Below, in pieces: positions 8,593 to 15,098 of a stretch of DNA of 15,098 bases. Source of the DNA: Candidatus Aerophobota bacterium. GTDB lineage: Bacteria > Aerophobota > Aerophobia > Aerophobales > B3-G15. The translations under genes and the position numbers were made by a program. The notes beneath the pieces are model-generated. The model did not search any database, was not told the DNA's origin, and was given only the letters and a program-made list of their open reading frames with translations. The DNA lies in NCBI GenBank assembly GCA_003648845.1, contig QMQA01000003.1, positions 1-15,098 of the forward strand, given 5' to 3'. Position 1 is the first letter of the stretch; each line of letters opens with the position of its first letter.

Positions 8593-9630
8593 ATGATTGT
8601 AAAAGAGGGGATTTTTGACCGAAGAGCGCAGGAGAGATGGGAGGAAAAAAACCTCTCTCCTTATGCTACCTGCAGTTCTAATACCAGAGGAAGAGAAAGA
8701 GAAGAGCCTCCATGTCCTTTAAGGACAGAATTTCAACGAGATAGAGATAGGATTATTCATTCAAAATCATTTCGAAGGTTGATGCATAAAACCCAGGTTT
8801 TCATTGCTCCTTTCGGTGATCATTACCGTACAAGATTAACTCACACTCTGGAGGTCAGTCAGATTGCCCGAACCATATCCCGGGCTTTAAAGTTAAACGA
8901 GGACCTAACAGAAGCAATTGCACTGGGACATGACCTGGGACATACTCCTTTTGGCCATACAGGTGAAGAAGCTCTAAATAAAGTTTACCCAGGGGGATTT
9001 CGACACAACGAACATAGCCTGAGGGTAGTGGAAAAATTAGAAGGAGAAGGGGGACTTAATCTTACATGGGAAGTGCGGGATGGTATTCTAAATCACTCCC
9101 AGGAAGGAGAGAAAATTTTAAGCGAAAATTCCAGAAATAGACCCTCTACTCTTGAAGGAGAAGTAGTAAAAATAGCCGATCCTCTTGCCTATGTCAATCA
9201 CGATATAGATGATGCTATCAGAGCAAATCTTATAAAAATAGAAGATCTCCCTTTAACTGCAGTAAAGGTATTAGGGAAAACCGGGAGGGAGAGAATTGCC
9301 ACCCTGGTAAAAGATGTAGTAATCAGCAGCTGGAATAAACCCCATCTTGAGATGAGTCTGCCAGTTCTCAAGGCCTTTAACCAGCTACGTGATTTTATGT
9401 ACGAAAAGGTTTATCAGGCTGATGCTTTAAGGGAAGAGGTTGAAAAAGCCTCCTGTGTTGTTTGTAACCTTTACTATTTTTATCTGGAACATTCTTTTAT
9501 AATCCCCTCTTATTTTAAAGAAAATGCAGAAGATACAGAAAGGGCTGTGGTGGATTATATTGCAGGAATGACTGATAGGTATGCTTTAAATGAATATCAG
9601 AGATACTTTATACCCAGGGAGTGGGGATAA
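8593..9630 (+). CDS. dgt: Deoxyguanosinetriphosphate triphosphohydrolase-like HD protein
   Basis: A 345-aa HD-domain dNTP triphosphohydrolase that would cleave dNTPs to nucleoside and triphosphate, controlling the nucleotide pool. The metal-binding set is intact: H in RTRLTHTLEVSQIAR, HD in ALGHDLGHTPFGH, the FRHNEHS motif, and the distal aspartate in KIADPLAYVNHDIDDAI. The family often has ADRIAY at that last site; here it is ADPLAY. An N-terminal RTEFQRDRDRIIHSKSFRRL segment is typical. The length is that of the shorter, dgtP-like class rather than the roughly 500-aa E. coli Dgt. ATG 8593 follows AGGTAAG, 22 nt after cvpA. The stop TAA overlaps the dnaG ATG by one base. Location next to primase and the sigma factor is a known arrangement and fits a replication role. 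Confidence 0.9.
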   Translation: MIVKEGIFDRRAQERWEEKNLSPYATCSSNTRGREREEPPCPLRTEFQRDRDRIIHSKSFRRLMHKTQVFIAPFGDHYRTRLTHTLEVSQIARTISRALKLNEDLTEAIALGHDLGHTPFGHTGEEALNKVYPGGFRHNEHSLRVVEKLEGEGGLNLTWEVRDGILNHSQEGEKILSENSRNRPSTLEGEVVKIADPLAYVNHDIDDAIRANLIKIEDLPLTAVKVLGKTGRERIATLVKDVVISSWNKPHLEMSLPVLKAFNQLRDFMYEKVYQADALREEVEKASCVVCNLYYFYLEHSFIIPSYFKENAEDTERAVVDYIAGMTDRYALNEYQRYFIPREWG

Positions 9631-10898
9631 TGGGTGAATATATCTCTCAGGAAATTATCGATTCCATTTTACACCAGGCTGACATAGTGCAGATAATATC
9701 CGAGTACATTCCTCTGACAAGAGCTGGTAGAAACTACAAAGCTCTTTGCCCTTTTCATGAAGAAAAAAATCCCTCATTTATGGTTTCTCCTGAAAAACAG
9801 GTCTTTCATTGTTTTGGATGTGGAGCAGGAGGAAATATATTTACTTTTCTGATGAAGTGGGAAAATATCAGCTTCCCTGAAGCGGTAAGGATAATAGCCC
9901 AAAAACTGGGGATGCCCATTTCTCTAAAAGAAAAACAGACAGGAGAAAAAGAACAGTTTTACCAGATAAACGCCCGGGTGGCAGAATTTTTTCATCAACA
10001 GCTAAAGAAAAATAGAGTTGCTCAAAATTATCTTTACAGGAGGGGATTTAAACCTGCCACTATTGACCTTTTTAAAATAGGCTGGGCTCCTTGTTCAGAA
10101 ACATTTCTTAATTTCTGCAGAACAAATAACCTACCTCGCGAAAAATTAAAAGAACTCGGGCTGATAAAGACATCCATTAAGGATGGGAATGAATATTCTT
10201 ATTTCAGGGAACGGATAATGTTTCCTATATTTTCTTCCTCGGGAAAGATAGTAGCTTTTGGAGCCCGAGTACTTGATGAATCCTTACCCAAATACATAAA
10301 TTCCCCTTCATCACCTGTATTTGATAAAGGTAGAAATCTTTATGGATTGCATCTGGCCTGTAGTGAAATGAGAAAAAGTGGTGAGGCTATCCTGGTAGAA
10401 GGATATACTGATGTGATAACTCTTCATCAAGAAGGCATAAACAACTCTGTAGCTTCTCTGGGAACCTCTCTTACAGACTCCCAGGCTCGAATGTTAAAAA
10501 GATATGTTAATAAAGTTTTTCTTGCCTACGATGAAGATAGCGCAGGAGAAGCAGCAACTGTAAGAGGAATTGATCTTTTACTGGAAAATGAGCTCCAGGT
10601 AAATATTATATCTCTTCCCCGAGGAGAAGACCCGGCAGAGTTTGTCAGAAAAAGGGGCAAAAAGGCTTTTTTACGGAAAAAACAGGAGGCACTGCCCTAT
10701 ATTGATTATAGAATAAAAGTAGCAAAAGGTGATGGTGGGTCTCTCACTCTTGAGAAAAAATTAGAGATTGTAAATTCTCTTTTTTCAACTCTCAAAAAAA
10801 TAAAACCAAGGCATATTCTGGACGATGCTTTGAGAAAAATAGCAGAGGCTTTCAATTTCAGTGAAGAATCATTAAGGTCTGATTTTAACAGATTTTGA
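9630..10898 (+). CDS. dnaG: DNA primase DnaG, catalytic part, ending at an in-frame TGA
   Basis: The first 422 residues of primase, which makes RNA primers at the replication fork. The CHC2 zinc site is complete (C40, H43, C61, C64), followed by the catalytic core with a TOPRIM fold: E257-G-Y-T-D261 and D301-E-D303. Later motifs such as LPRGEDPAEFVR are also present. ATG 9630 is preceded by AGGGAG at 9616-9621 and overlaps the dgt stop by one base. The GTG at 9621 overlaps that ribosome site. The frame closes with TGA at 10896-10898 after SLRSDFNRF, just past the catalytic part. The same frame then continues through the helicase-binding domain to 11369; reading through gives 579 aa, a normal full-length DnaG. 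The TGA could be a nonsense change, a sequence error or a readthrough site. No selenocysteine context is evident. Confidence 0.93.
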   Translation: MGEYISQEIIDSILHQADIVQIISEYIPLTRAGRNYKALCPFHEEKNPSFMVSPEKQVFHCFGCGAGGNIFTFLMKWENISFPEAVRIIAQKLGMPISLKEKQTGEKEQFYQINARVAEFFHQQLKKNRVAQNYLYRRGFKPATIDLFKIGWAPCSETFLNFCRTNNLPREKLKELGLIKTSIKDGNEYSYFRERIMFPIFSSSGKIVAFGARVLDESLPKYINSPSSPVFDKGRNLYGLHLACSEMRKSGEAILVEGYTDVITLHQEGINNSVASLGTSLTDSQARMLKRYVNKVFLAYDEDSAGEAATVRGIDLLLENELQVNIISLPRGEDPAEFVRKRGKKAFLRKKQEALPYIDYRIKVAKGDGGSLTLEKKLEIVNSLFSTLKKIKPRHILDDALRKIAEAFNFSEESLRSDFNRF

Positions 10899-10899
10899 A

Positions 10900-10926
10900 G
10901 AGAAAAAGAGAAATTCTCTTTTTCTC
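10900..10926. repeat. Perfect 13-bp inverted repeat just after the dnaG TGA
   Basis: Left arm GAGAAAAAGAGAA (10900-10912) and right arm TTCTCTTTTTCTC (10914-10926) are exact reverse complements around one A. In RNA the loop would be about 5 nt on an 11-bp stem. It starts one nucleotide after the stop. It encodes REKEK-FSFS in the primase frame, so it does not break the reading frame. It has five U in the 3' arm but no U tract after the stem, so it is not a clean Rho-independent terminator. Confidence 0.8.
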
Positions 10927-10970
10927 CCGTACTTAAATTTAAAATACCCGAGCAGGAAGAGATTGAAAAA

Positions 10971-11369
10971 ATGCTTCTTCAGGTGATGCTCTGGTATAAA
11001 AGAGTAGTAAATGTGGTTAAAGAAATCTTTTCCCCTGATGATTTCACCCATCCTCTCTGTCGCAGATTAGCCCAGGAGATTTTTTCGCATCAGGGAGATA
11101 TTACTCCCTCACATCTTATAAACCAAGTTGCTGACAGTGCGCTTTCTTCTCTGATATCCTCTCTTTCCTTCGGTGATTCCTCTTTAAAGGGAGTTGATCT
11201 CCAAAAAGTAGCTATAGAGATCATCCAGACTTTAAAAAGACGCTCTCATCAAAGAAAAATAAAGCAACTCAGCCAAATGATACAAAACTATGAGCGAGAG
11301 GGAGAGGAAGAAAAAGTAAAAGAGCTTTATCAAAAGCTAATTCAGCTAAGGAAAAGCATACTTATATAA
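10971..11369 (+). CDS. dnaG: DnaG C-terminal helicase-binding domain, downstream of the in-frame stop
   Basis: This is the rest of primase in the same frame as the catalytic part. The open frame resumes right after TGA (10899), and the conserved domain start PEQEEIEKMLLQVMLW spans the ATG at 10971. Initiation there would therefore lose the first few residues of the domain. The 132 residues from the ATG include SPDDFTHPLCRRLAQEIF and a long helical tail (KRRSHQRKIKQLSQ, EREGEEEKVKELYQKLIQL), as in the DnaB-interacting domain. A weak site, AGGA at 10954-10957, lies 13 nt upstream of the ATG, so reinitiation as a separate polypeptide is possible. The intact, conserved sequence argues the break is recent, an artefact or functional, not old decay. 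It ends 20 nt before rpoD. Confidence 0.8.
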   Translation: MLLQVMLWYKRVVNVVKEIFSPDDFTHPLCRRLAQEIFSHQGDITPSHLINQVADSALSSLISSLSFGDSSLKGVDLQKVAIEIIQTLKRRSHQRKIKQLSQMIQNYEREGEEEKVKELYQKLIQLRKSILI

Positions 11370-11389
11370 GGCTATAAAGGGGTAGGATT

Positions 11390-12673
11390 ATGAAAGACCA
11401 TGAGATGGAAAAACTTTTAAAAAAAGGTGAAAGAAAAGGTAAACTTACCTGTACAAACATTGAGGAAAAGACAGCAGCTAACATGGGAGCAGAAATAGAG
11501 GACCTTTTTAATATAATCCAGCAGGAAGGAATAGAGATAATCCCCGAAGAAGATGAGGAGTTAAGTAAACCAGAATCTTTATCAAAGGAAATAACCGATG
11601 GTATTGGAAAATACCTCCAGGAGATAGGTAAAACCCCTTTACTTTCAGCAGAGGAGGAAAGAGAATACGGAAGAAAGATAAGGGAAAGCAAAAGGGTTAT
11701 GCGTAGCAAGGTTTTACAGGTGGTAGAGCTCATTCAAAGAAATAACCTTCTTTCCTCTCTGGTTAAAGGTAAGGGATTAAGAGACGAAGATCTTAAAGGA
11801 TTGAGGAAAAAATTTAAAAAAGTGAAAAGGATAAGTAATTTAATCATTAAGATTTCTGAGGAGGAAAGTAGATTTTTACGCCCCCCGGAAGATAAAATTC
11901 ATTTTTCTTCTCTCCAGGAAGAAATCAGGAAAGCTTACTGTTGCTATGAAGTATATAGAAATAAGATGATAAAGGCTAATCTCAGATTGGTAGTGAGTTT
12001 TGCAAAAAAATATACAGGAAGAGGAGTGCCCTTTCTTGATCTAATTCAAGAAGGGAACATTGGATTGGCAAGAGCCGTAGATAAATTTGATTACCGCAAG
12101 GGTAACCGTTTCAGTACTTACGCCAGCTGGTGGATAAGACAATCCCTTTCAAGAGCTATCTCTGATCAATCTCGAACAATCAGAGTTCCCATCCATATAA
12201 CTGAACTTATGAAGAAAGTGAACCGTATCTCTCAGGAACTTGAGCAGGAGCTGGGTAGATCTCCTACTGCAAAAGATATAGCGGAGCGGTGTGGGATATC
12301 TCTGGAAAAAGTGGAAAGGGTACAGAGGGTTATCATCCGCTCTACCTCGATGGATGCTCCCATAGGAGAAGAAGAGGATAGTTACCTCATAGAACTTATC
12401 GAAAACGAGAAGGCAAATTGTCCTTTTGAAGAGGTTAACCTGAGGTACCTTAAAAAGGAAATAGAAGAGTTGATAAAACAGGTAAAAGATGATAGAGAAA
12501 GGGAAATTTTAAAACTGCGGTTTGGAACAGAAGATGGATGGGACTGCACTTTGCAGGAAATAGGAGAAAGATACGGGGTAACCAGAGAAAGGATCAGACA
12601 GATAGAAGCCAAAGTTCTCGCCTATTTGAGAGAGATAGCTAAAAGAAAAAGGTTGGAGGAGTACTTTATGTAG
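11390..12673 (+). CDS. rpoD: Primary RNA polymerase sigma factor (RpoD/SigA)
   Basis: A 427-aa group 1 sigma factor that directs RNA polymerase to housekeeping promoters. Region 1.2 is at about 70-98 (DGIGKYLQEIGKTPLLSAEEE). Regions 2.1-2.4 run from about 190 to 256 (NLRLVVSFAKKY, LIQEGNIGLARAVDKFD, FSTYASWWIRQ), region 3 follows (RVPIHITELMKK), and region 4.2 carries the helix-turn-helix TLQEIGERYGVTRERIRQIEAKVLAYLR (387-414). An acidic/basic N-terminus of about 65 residues stands in for region 1.1. Between regions 1.2 and 2.1 is a charged stretch of about 85 residues, a short non-conserved-region insert. ATG 11390 follows AAGGGG at 11377-11382. dnaG-rpoD adjacency is widely conserved. The near-consensus -35/-10 sites in this window fit such a factor. 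The stop TAG lies within the end of the opposite-strand protease gene. Confidence 0.96.
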   Translation: MKDHEMEKLLKKGERKGKLTCTNIEEKTAANMGAEIEDLFNIIQQEGIEIIPEEDEELSKPESLSKEITDGIGKYLQEIGKTPLLSAEEEREYGRKIRESKRVMRSKVLQVVELIQRNNLLSSLVKGKGLRDEDLKGLRKKFKKVKRISNLIIKISEEESRFLRPPEDKIHFSSLQEEIRKAYCCYEVYRNKMIKANLRLVVSFAKKYTGRGVPFLDLIQEGNIGLARAVDKFDYRKGNRFSTYASWWIRQSLSRAISDQSRTIRVPIHITELMKKVNRISQELEQELGRSPTAKDIAERCGISLEKVERVQRVIIRSTSMDAPIGEEEDSYLIELIENEKANCPFEEVNLRYLKKEIEELIKQVKDDREREILKLRFGTEDGWDCTLQEIGERYGVTRERIRQIEAKVLAYLREIAKRKRLEEYFM

Positions 12674-13856
12674 TTCTGGGTTTATGGATACCCAGGTCAG
12701 TTTTTATTTGGAGAAAGGACATGACGTCTTTGCGTGTAAGAATTCCTACCAGCTTTTCTTTATCCACCACCGGGAGACGTCCCCGACCACTTCTCACCAT
12801 CTTAGATAAAGCTTCTACTGCCTCTTCTTCAGGGTGAAGGAAAAGTTCTGGTGGAAGAGTATTCATAACATCGGCTACTCTCAACTTATCCCACCTCTCT
12901 CGTGGAAGATGTTTAATGTGGTTAAGGGTAACGTAACCCAGAAATTTTCCATCTTTTACTACTGGATAACTGGCAAATCTATGTTTAAAGAAAAAATTTT
13001 CTACCAATTCGTTCAGAGAGATAGATTCATTAACGGAGATCGGATCAGGGCTCATAATCTCTTTAACTTTGGTACCGGTAAGACTCTCCCGCAGCAGGGT
13101 TTGTTGATAACCAGAGGTAGCTGCCTGTTCAAGGAAAAAACCAATAAAAATTAACCACATCCCACCGATTATCTCTCCCACAAGCAGTTGGAAAAAACCA
13201 AGAAAAATAAGCCCAATAGCGAACACCTTACCCACCTGGGAGGTAATAAAAGTTGCCTTGTTGAGATTACCGGTTTTTTTCCAGATATAAGCCCTTAACA
13301 GACGCCCTCCATCTAAGGGAAATCCTGGCACAAGGTTGAATATAGCAACAGCTCCATTCACTACAGCTAATATGCCGAAAAGAGCACTGATAAGAGAAGT
13401 CTCATAAATAGTTCCAAACAAAACCCACAATCCAAAAAAAAGACCCCATAGAATAGCACTCATTAACGGTCCTGCTAATGCTATTTTGAACTCTGTTCCT
13501 GGATCTCCTGGTTCCCTGGAGATGTGAGCTACACCACCAAATACAAAAAGGGTAATTCGCGGAACAGGGATGCCTGATTTTTTACTCATATAACTGTGGG
13601 ACATCTCGTGGGCTAAAATACAAAGAAAAAAGACTATCGAGGCAAGAAAACCCATCCCCCAGTAAATCAGAGAAGACCTGCCAGGAACTTGCTGGGGAAA
13701 ATAACCAGATGCCAGGCTCCAGGCTACCAGAACTACCACAATAAACCAGGTATAATTTATATGAATACTTATTCCGAAAATGGAAAGGAGCTTAAAACTT
13801 CCTGTTCTCGCAGTCAGGGAGGGAGCCAGTGCTCCAGAGATTTTTTGTTTCTCCAT
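12666..13856 (-). CDS. Site-2-protease family (M50) membrane zinc metalloprotease with two CBS domains
   Basis: A 396-aa intramembrane metalloprotease of the archaeal/bacterial S2P-CBS type (SpoIVFB-related). The zinc motif is HEMSH (H83, E84, H87) in a membrane segment, and the second motif VPGFPLDGGR (176-185) supplies D182. About six hydrophobic segments span residues 35-245. From about 265 two CBS domains follow (VKEIMSPDPISV; VADVMNTLPPELF), ending in PVVDKEKLVGILTRKD. CBS domains in this group are thought to sense adenine nucleotides and gate proteolysis. The substrate is unknown; there is no anti-sigma or sporulation gene nearby. The gene starts 4 nt after the stop of the upstream unknown gene and has no clear ribosome site, so it is probably coupled. 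Its stop lies 8 bp inside rpoD on the opposite strand. Confidence 0.92.
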   Translation of the reverse strand: MEKQKISGALAPSLTARTGSFKLLSIFGISIHINYTWFIVVVLVAWSLASGYFPQQVPGRSSLIYWGMGFLASIVFFLCILAHEMSHSYMSKKSGIPVPRITLFVFGGVAHISREPGDPGTEFKIALAGPLMSAILWGLFFGLWVLFGTIYETSLISALFGILAVVNGAVAIFNLVPGFPLDGGRLLRAYIWKKTGNLNKATFITSQVGKVFAIGLIFLGFFQLLVGEIIGGMWLIFIGFFLEQAATSGYQQTLLRESLTGTKVKEIMSPDPISVNESISLNELVENFFFKHRFASYPVVKDGKFLGYVTLNHIKHLPRERWDKLRVADVMNTLPPELFLHPEEEAVEALSKMVRSGRGRLPVVDKEKLVGILTRKDVMSFLQIKTDLGIHKPRTT

Positions 13857-13860
13857 TAAT

Positions 13861-14379
13861 TTAAACCGCTCTATTTAAAACTATCCTGTCTTCTGTTATA
13901 CTTACAATTGGGTAACAATCCATTTTTTTGGCTTTTTTGACCTTTACCTGGTAGGTGGGTCTAAATCTACTTGAATATTCTACAGCTTCTTTTTTGTTAA
14001 ATGCCAGGATGTATTCTTTTTTGAAAAAACTTTTAATCTTTTTGCTGAAAAAAGTAATCTCGTACAGAAACTTTTTTTGAGGATTATCTATCCAGAGAAT
14101 TATATGGCGGGGGGTTAACTGTTGTAAGTTAAACCCGTGCATCTTTTGTGTCTGCTCTACTGTAGCTTTTTGTCGAGGGGATACATAAAATACAGGTAAC
14201 TGTAAAGGGGGGTAACTTTCATTGAAAAGGCTAAACATCCGTCGAAATTTTCCAAGAGGTGTTTCTACAATAACCAAAGGTTTTTGAGAAGATACAAGAT
14301 AAAACCGGTAAGAATCTTCCTCTTCTTCTATTCTTACCTCCCAAAGTTTATCTCCTGCCTTTGGGTTTTTCTTTTCCAT
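13861..14379 (-). CDS. Unrecognised 172-aa protein
   Basis: I do not recognise a family. The protein has no signal peptide and no clear membrane helix. It is basic and rich in aromatic and beta-forming residues ([42 protein letters not shown]), then a lysine-rich [17 protein letters not shown] stretch and a C-terminal segment ending DRIVLNRAV. This suggests a small soluble beta-rich or nucleic-acid-contacting protein, but that is a guess. ATG at 14379 is chosen because AGGAAG lies 9 nt upstream; a TTG at 14400 would add seven residues and lacks its own site. The start overlaps the cysE end by 32 bp and the stop sits 4 nt before the protease gene, so all three genes are co-translated from one message. 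It could be a regulator or partner of the protease. Confidence 0.75.
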   Translation of the reverse strand: MEKKNPKAGDKLWEVRIEEEEDSYRFYLVSSQKPLVIVETPLGKFRRMFSLFNESYPPLQLPVFYVSPRQKATVEQTQKMHGFNLQQLTPRHIILWIDNPQKKFLYEITFFSKKIKSFFKKEYILAFNKKEAVEYSSRFRPTYQVKVKKAKKMDCYPIVSITEDRIVLNRAV

Positions 14380-15040
14380 AAATTTTTGCTTCCTGGTCAA
14401 GACTTTTTTTCAAATCCTCCATTTTCCAGGCATTGACGACTTTTTCTATCTCATTTAACTCACGTCTAAACTCCTCCAATCTTTCAAGAATTGGGTCCGG
14501 AAGGTTGCCATGATCGAGAGTTACACCAAATACTCTTTTTCCCCTGTGTTTAACCACTCTACCCGGAACTCCCACCACCGTAGAATGGGGAGGAACATCC
14601 CTTATAACTACAGAACCTGCTCCTATATTTACATTATCACCTATCTTTATGTTACCCAGTATCTTGGCACCTGCTGCAATAGTAACATTATTTCCAATGG
14701 TAGGATGTCTTTTCCCTTTCTCCTTGCCAGTCCCTCCCAGCGTAACCCCCTGAAATAAGGTTACATTATCGCCTATCTCTGCAGTTTCTCCTATAACAAC
14801 ACCCATTCCATGATCTATAAAAAATCCCTTTCCAATTTTAGCTCCAGGATGGATTTCAATTCCGGTAAAAAAGCGAACTATCTGAGAAATTAACCTTGCC
14901 AGAAAGTAGAATTTGTGTCGATAAAGAAAATGAGCAATTCTATGCCAGAAGATAGCATGTAATCCAGGGTAAAGTAAAACCTCCCATATACTTCTTGCAG
15001 CAGGATCCCTTTCAAATATAGCTTTTATATCTTCAAACAT
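14348..15040 (-). CDS. cysE: Serine O-acetyltransferase CysE
   Basis: A 230-aa acyltransferase that makes O-acetylserine from serine and acetyl-CoA, the committed step to cysteine in the cytoplasm. The N-terminal helical part ([33 protein letters not shown]) leads into a left-handed hexapeptide-repeat helix. The active-site block is [28 protein letters not shown] with H77, then [16 protein letters not shown] with H112 and VVGVPGRVV. It is the shorter form, as in Bacillus and other Gram-positives, lacking the longer N-terminal domain of the E. coli enzyme. Beyond the helix is a charged tail of about 50 residues. ATG at 15040 has GAGAG about 7 nt upstream. It is first in a three-gene operon with the unknown protein and the protease. 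No cysteine-responsive riboswitch or T-box was seen in the short leader. Confidence 0.95.
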   Translation of the reverse strand: MFEDIKAIFERDPAARSIWEVLLYPGLHAIFWHRIAHFLYRHKFYFLARLISQIVRFFTGIEIHPGAKIGKGFFIDHGMGVVIGETAEIGDNVTLFQGVTLGGTGKEKGKRHPTIGNNVTIAAGAKILGNIKIGDNVNIGAGSVVIRDVPPHSTVVGVPGRVVKHRGKRVFGVTLDHGNLPDPILERLEEFRRELNEIEKVVNAWKMEDLKKSLDQEAKIYGKEKPKGRR

Positions 15041-15067
15041 TTTTATCTCTCAATTTTATTTTTTACT

Positions 15068-15095
15068 ATTTTAATAAACTCCAAAATAAAATCAA
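15068..15095 (-). promoter_or_regulatory. Putative promoter for the cysE operon
   Basis: On the minus strand TTGATT (15095-15090, 4/6 match) and TAAAAT (15073-15068, 5/6 match) are separated by 16 nt, placing a start near 15061. That leaves about 20 nt of leader with GAGAG ahead of the cysE ATG. It lies at the window edge, so upstream operators are not visible. Confidence 0.45.
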
Positions 15096-15098
15096 GCA

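Noticed and set aside
10896..10926. Selenocysteine insertion at the dnaG TGA
   Set aside because: The stem starts too close to the TGA and lacks the usual SECIS loop features. Primase has no reason to carry Sec in a linker, and the formate dehydrogenase here uses Cys.
10900..10926. Rho-independent terminator inside dnaG
   Set aside because: The stem is A/T-rich and is followed by CC and mixed sequence, not a U tract; the coding frame goes on to a conserved domain.

Overview
The window reads as chromosomal DNA of an anaerobic bacterium with an AT-leaning base composition. It uses the standard code: TGA closes several intact genes, including ones with ATGA overlaps. A molybdo- or tungsto-formate dehydrogenase complex, tight operons with purine-rich ribosome sites, and a dgt-dnaG-rpoD core suggest a Clostridia-like lineage or a deep-branching candidate phylum. 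The sequence alone does not fix the taxon. There are no tRNA or rRNA genes, CRISPR arrays, insertion sequences or phage genes.

Region 1 (1-7596, plus strand) is a redox operon. It opens with the 3' end of a GltD-like NAD(P)H/flavin oxidoreductase. A near-consensus promoter (TTGACA, 17 nt, TACAAT) starts inside that gene's stop codon. It leads into nuoE, a 1039-aa fusion of a NuoF/HydB flavoprotein with a complete second GltD-like module, a 896-aa NuoG/FdhA catalytic subunit with cysteine at the formate dehydrogenase active site, and mobA for the cofactor. Together these look like a soluble complex able to link formate, NAD(H), NADP(H) and perhaps ferredoxin. It is the most interesting system here.

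Region 2 (about 7612-12673, plus strand) is a division and macromolecular synthesis cluster: a promoter and structured leader holding a 31-codon ORF, zapA, cvpA, dgt, dnaG and rpoD. Two genes carry anomalies. zapA has no usable in-frame start unless one base is gained, or the ribosome slips, at a GGGG tract. dnaG is cut by an in-frame TGA at the linker between its catalytic part and its helicase-binding domain. Read through, dnaG would be 579 aa, a normal primase length. A perfect 13-bp inverted repeat begins one nucleotide after that TGA.

Region 3 (12666-15098, minus strand) is a three-gene operon: cysE (serine O-acetyltransferase), an unrecognised 172-aa protein, and a membrane site-2-type metalloprotease with two CBS domains. 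A plausible promoter lies at the right edge. The protease gene runs tail to tail into rpoD with an 8-bp overlap and no visible terminator between them.
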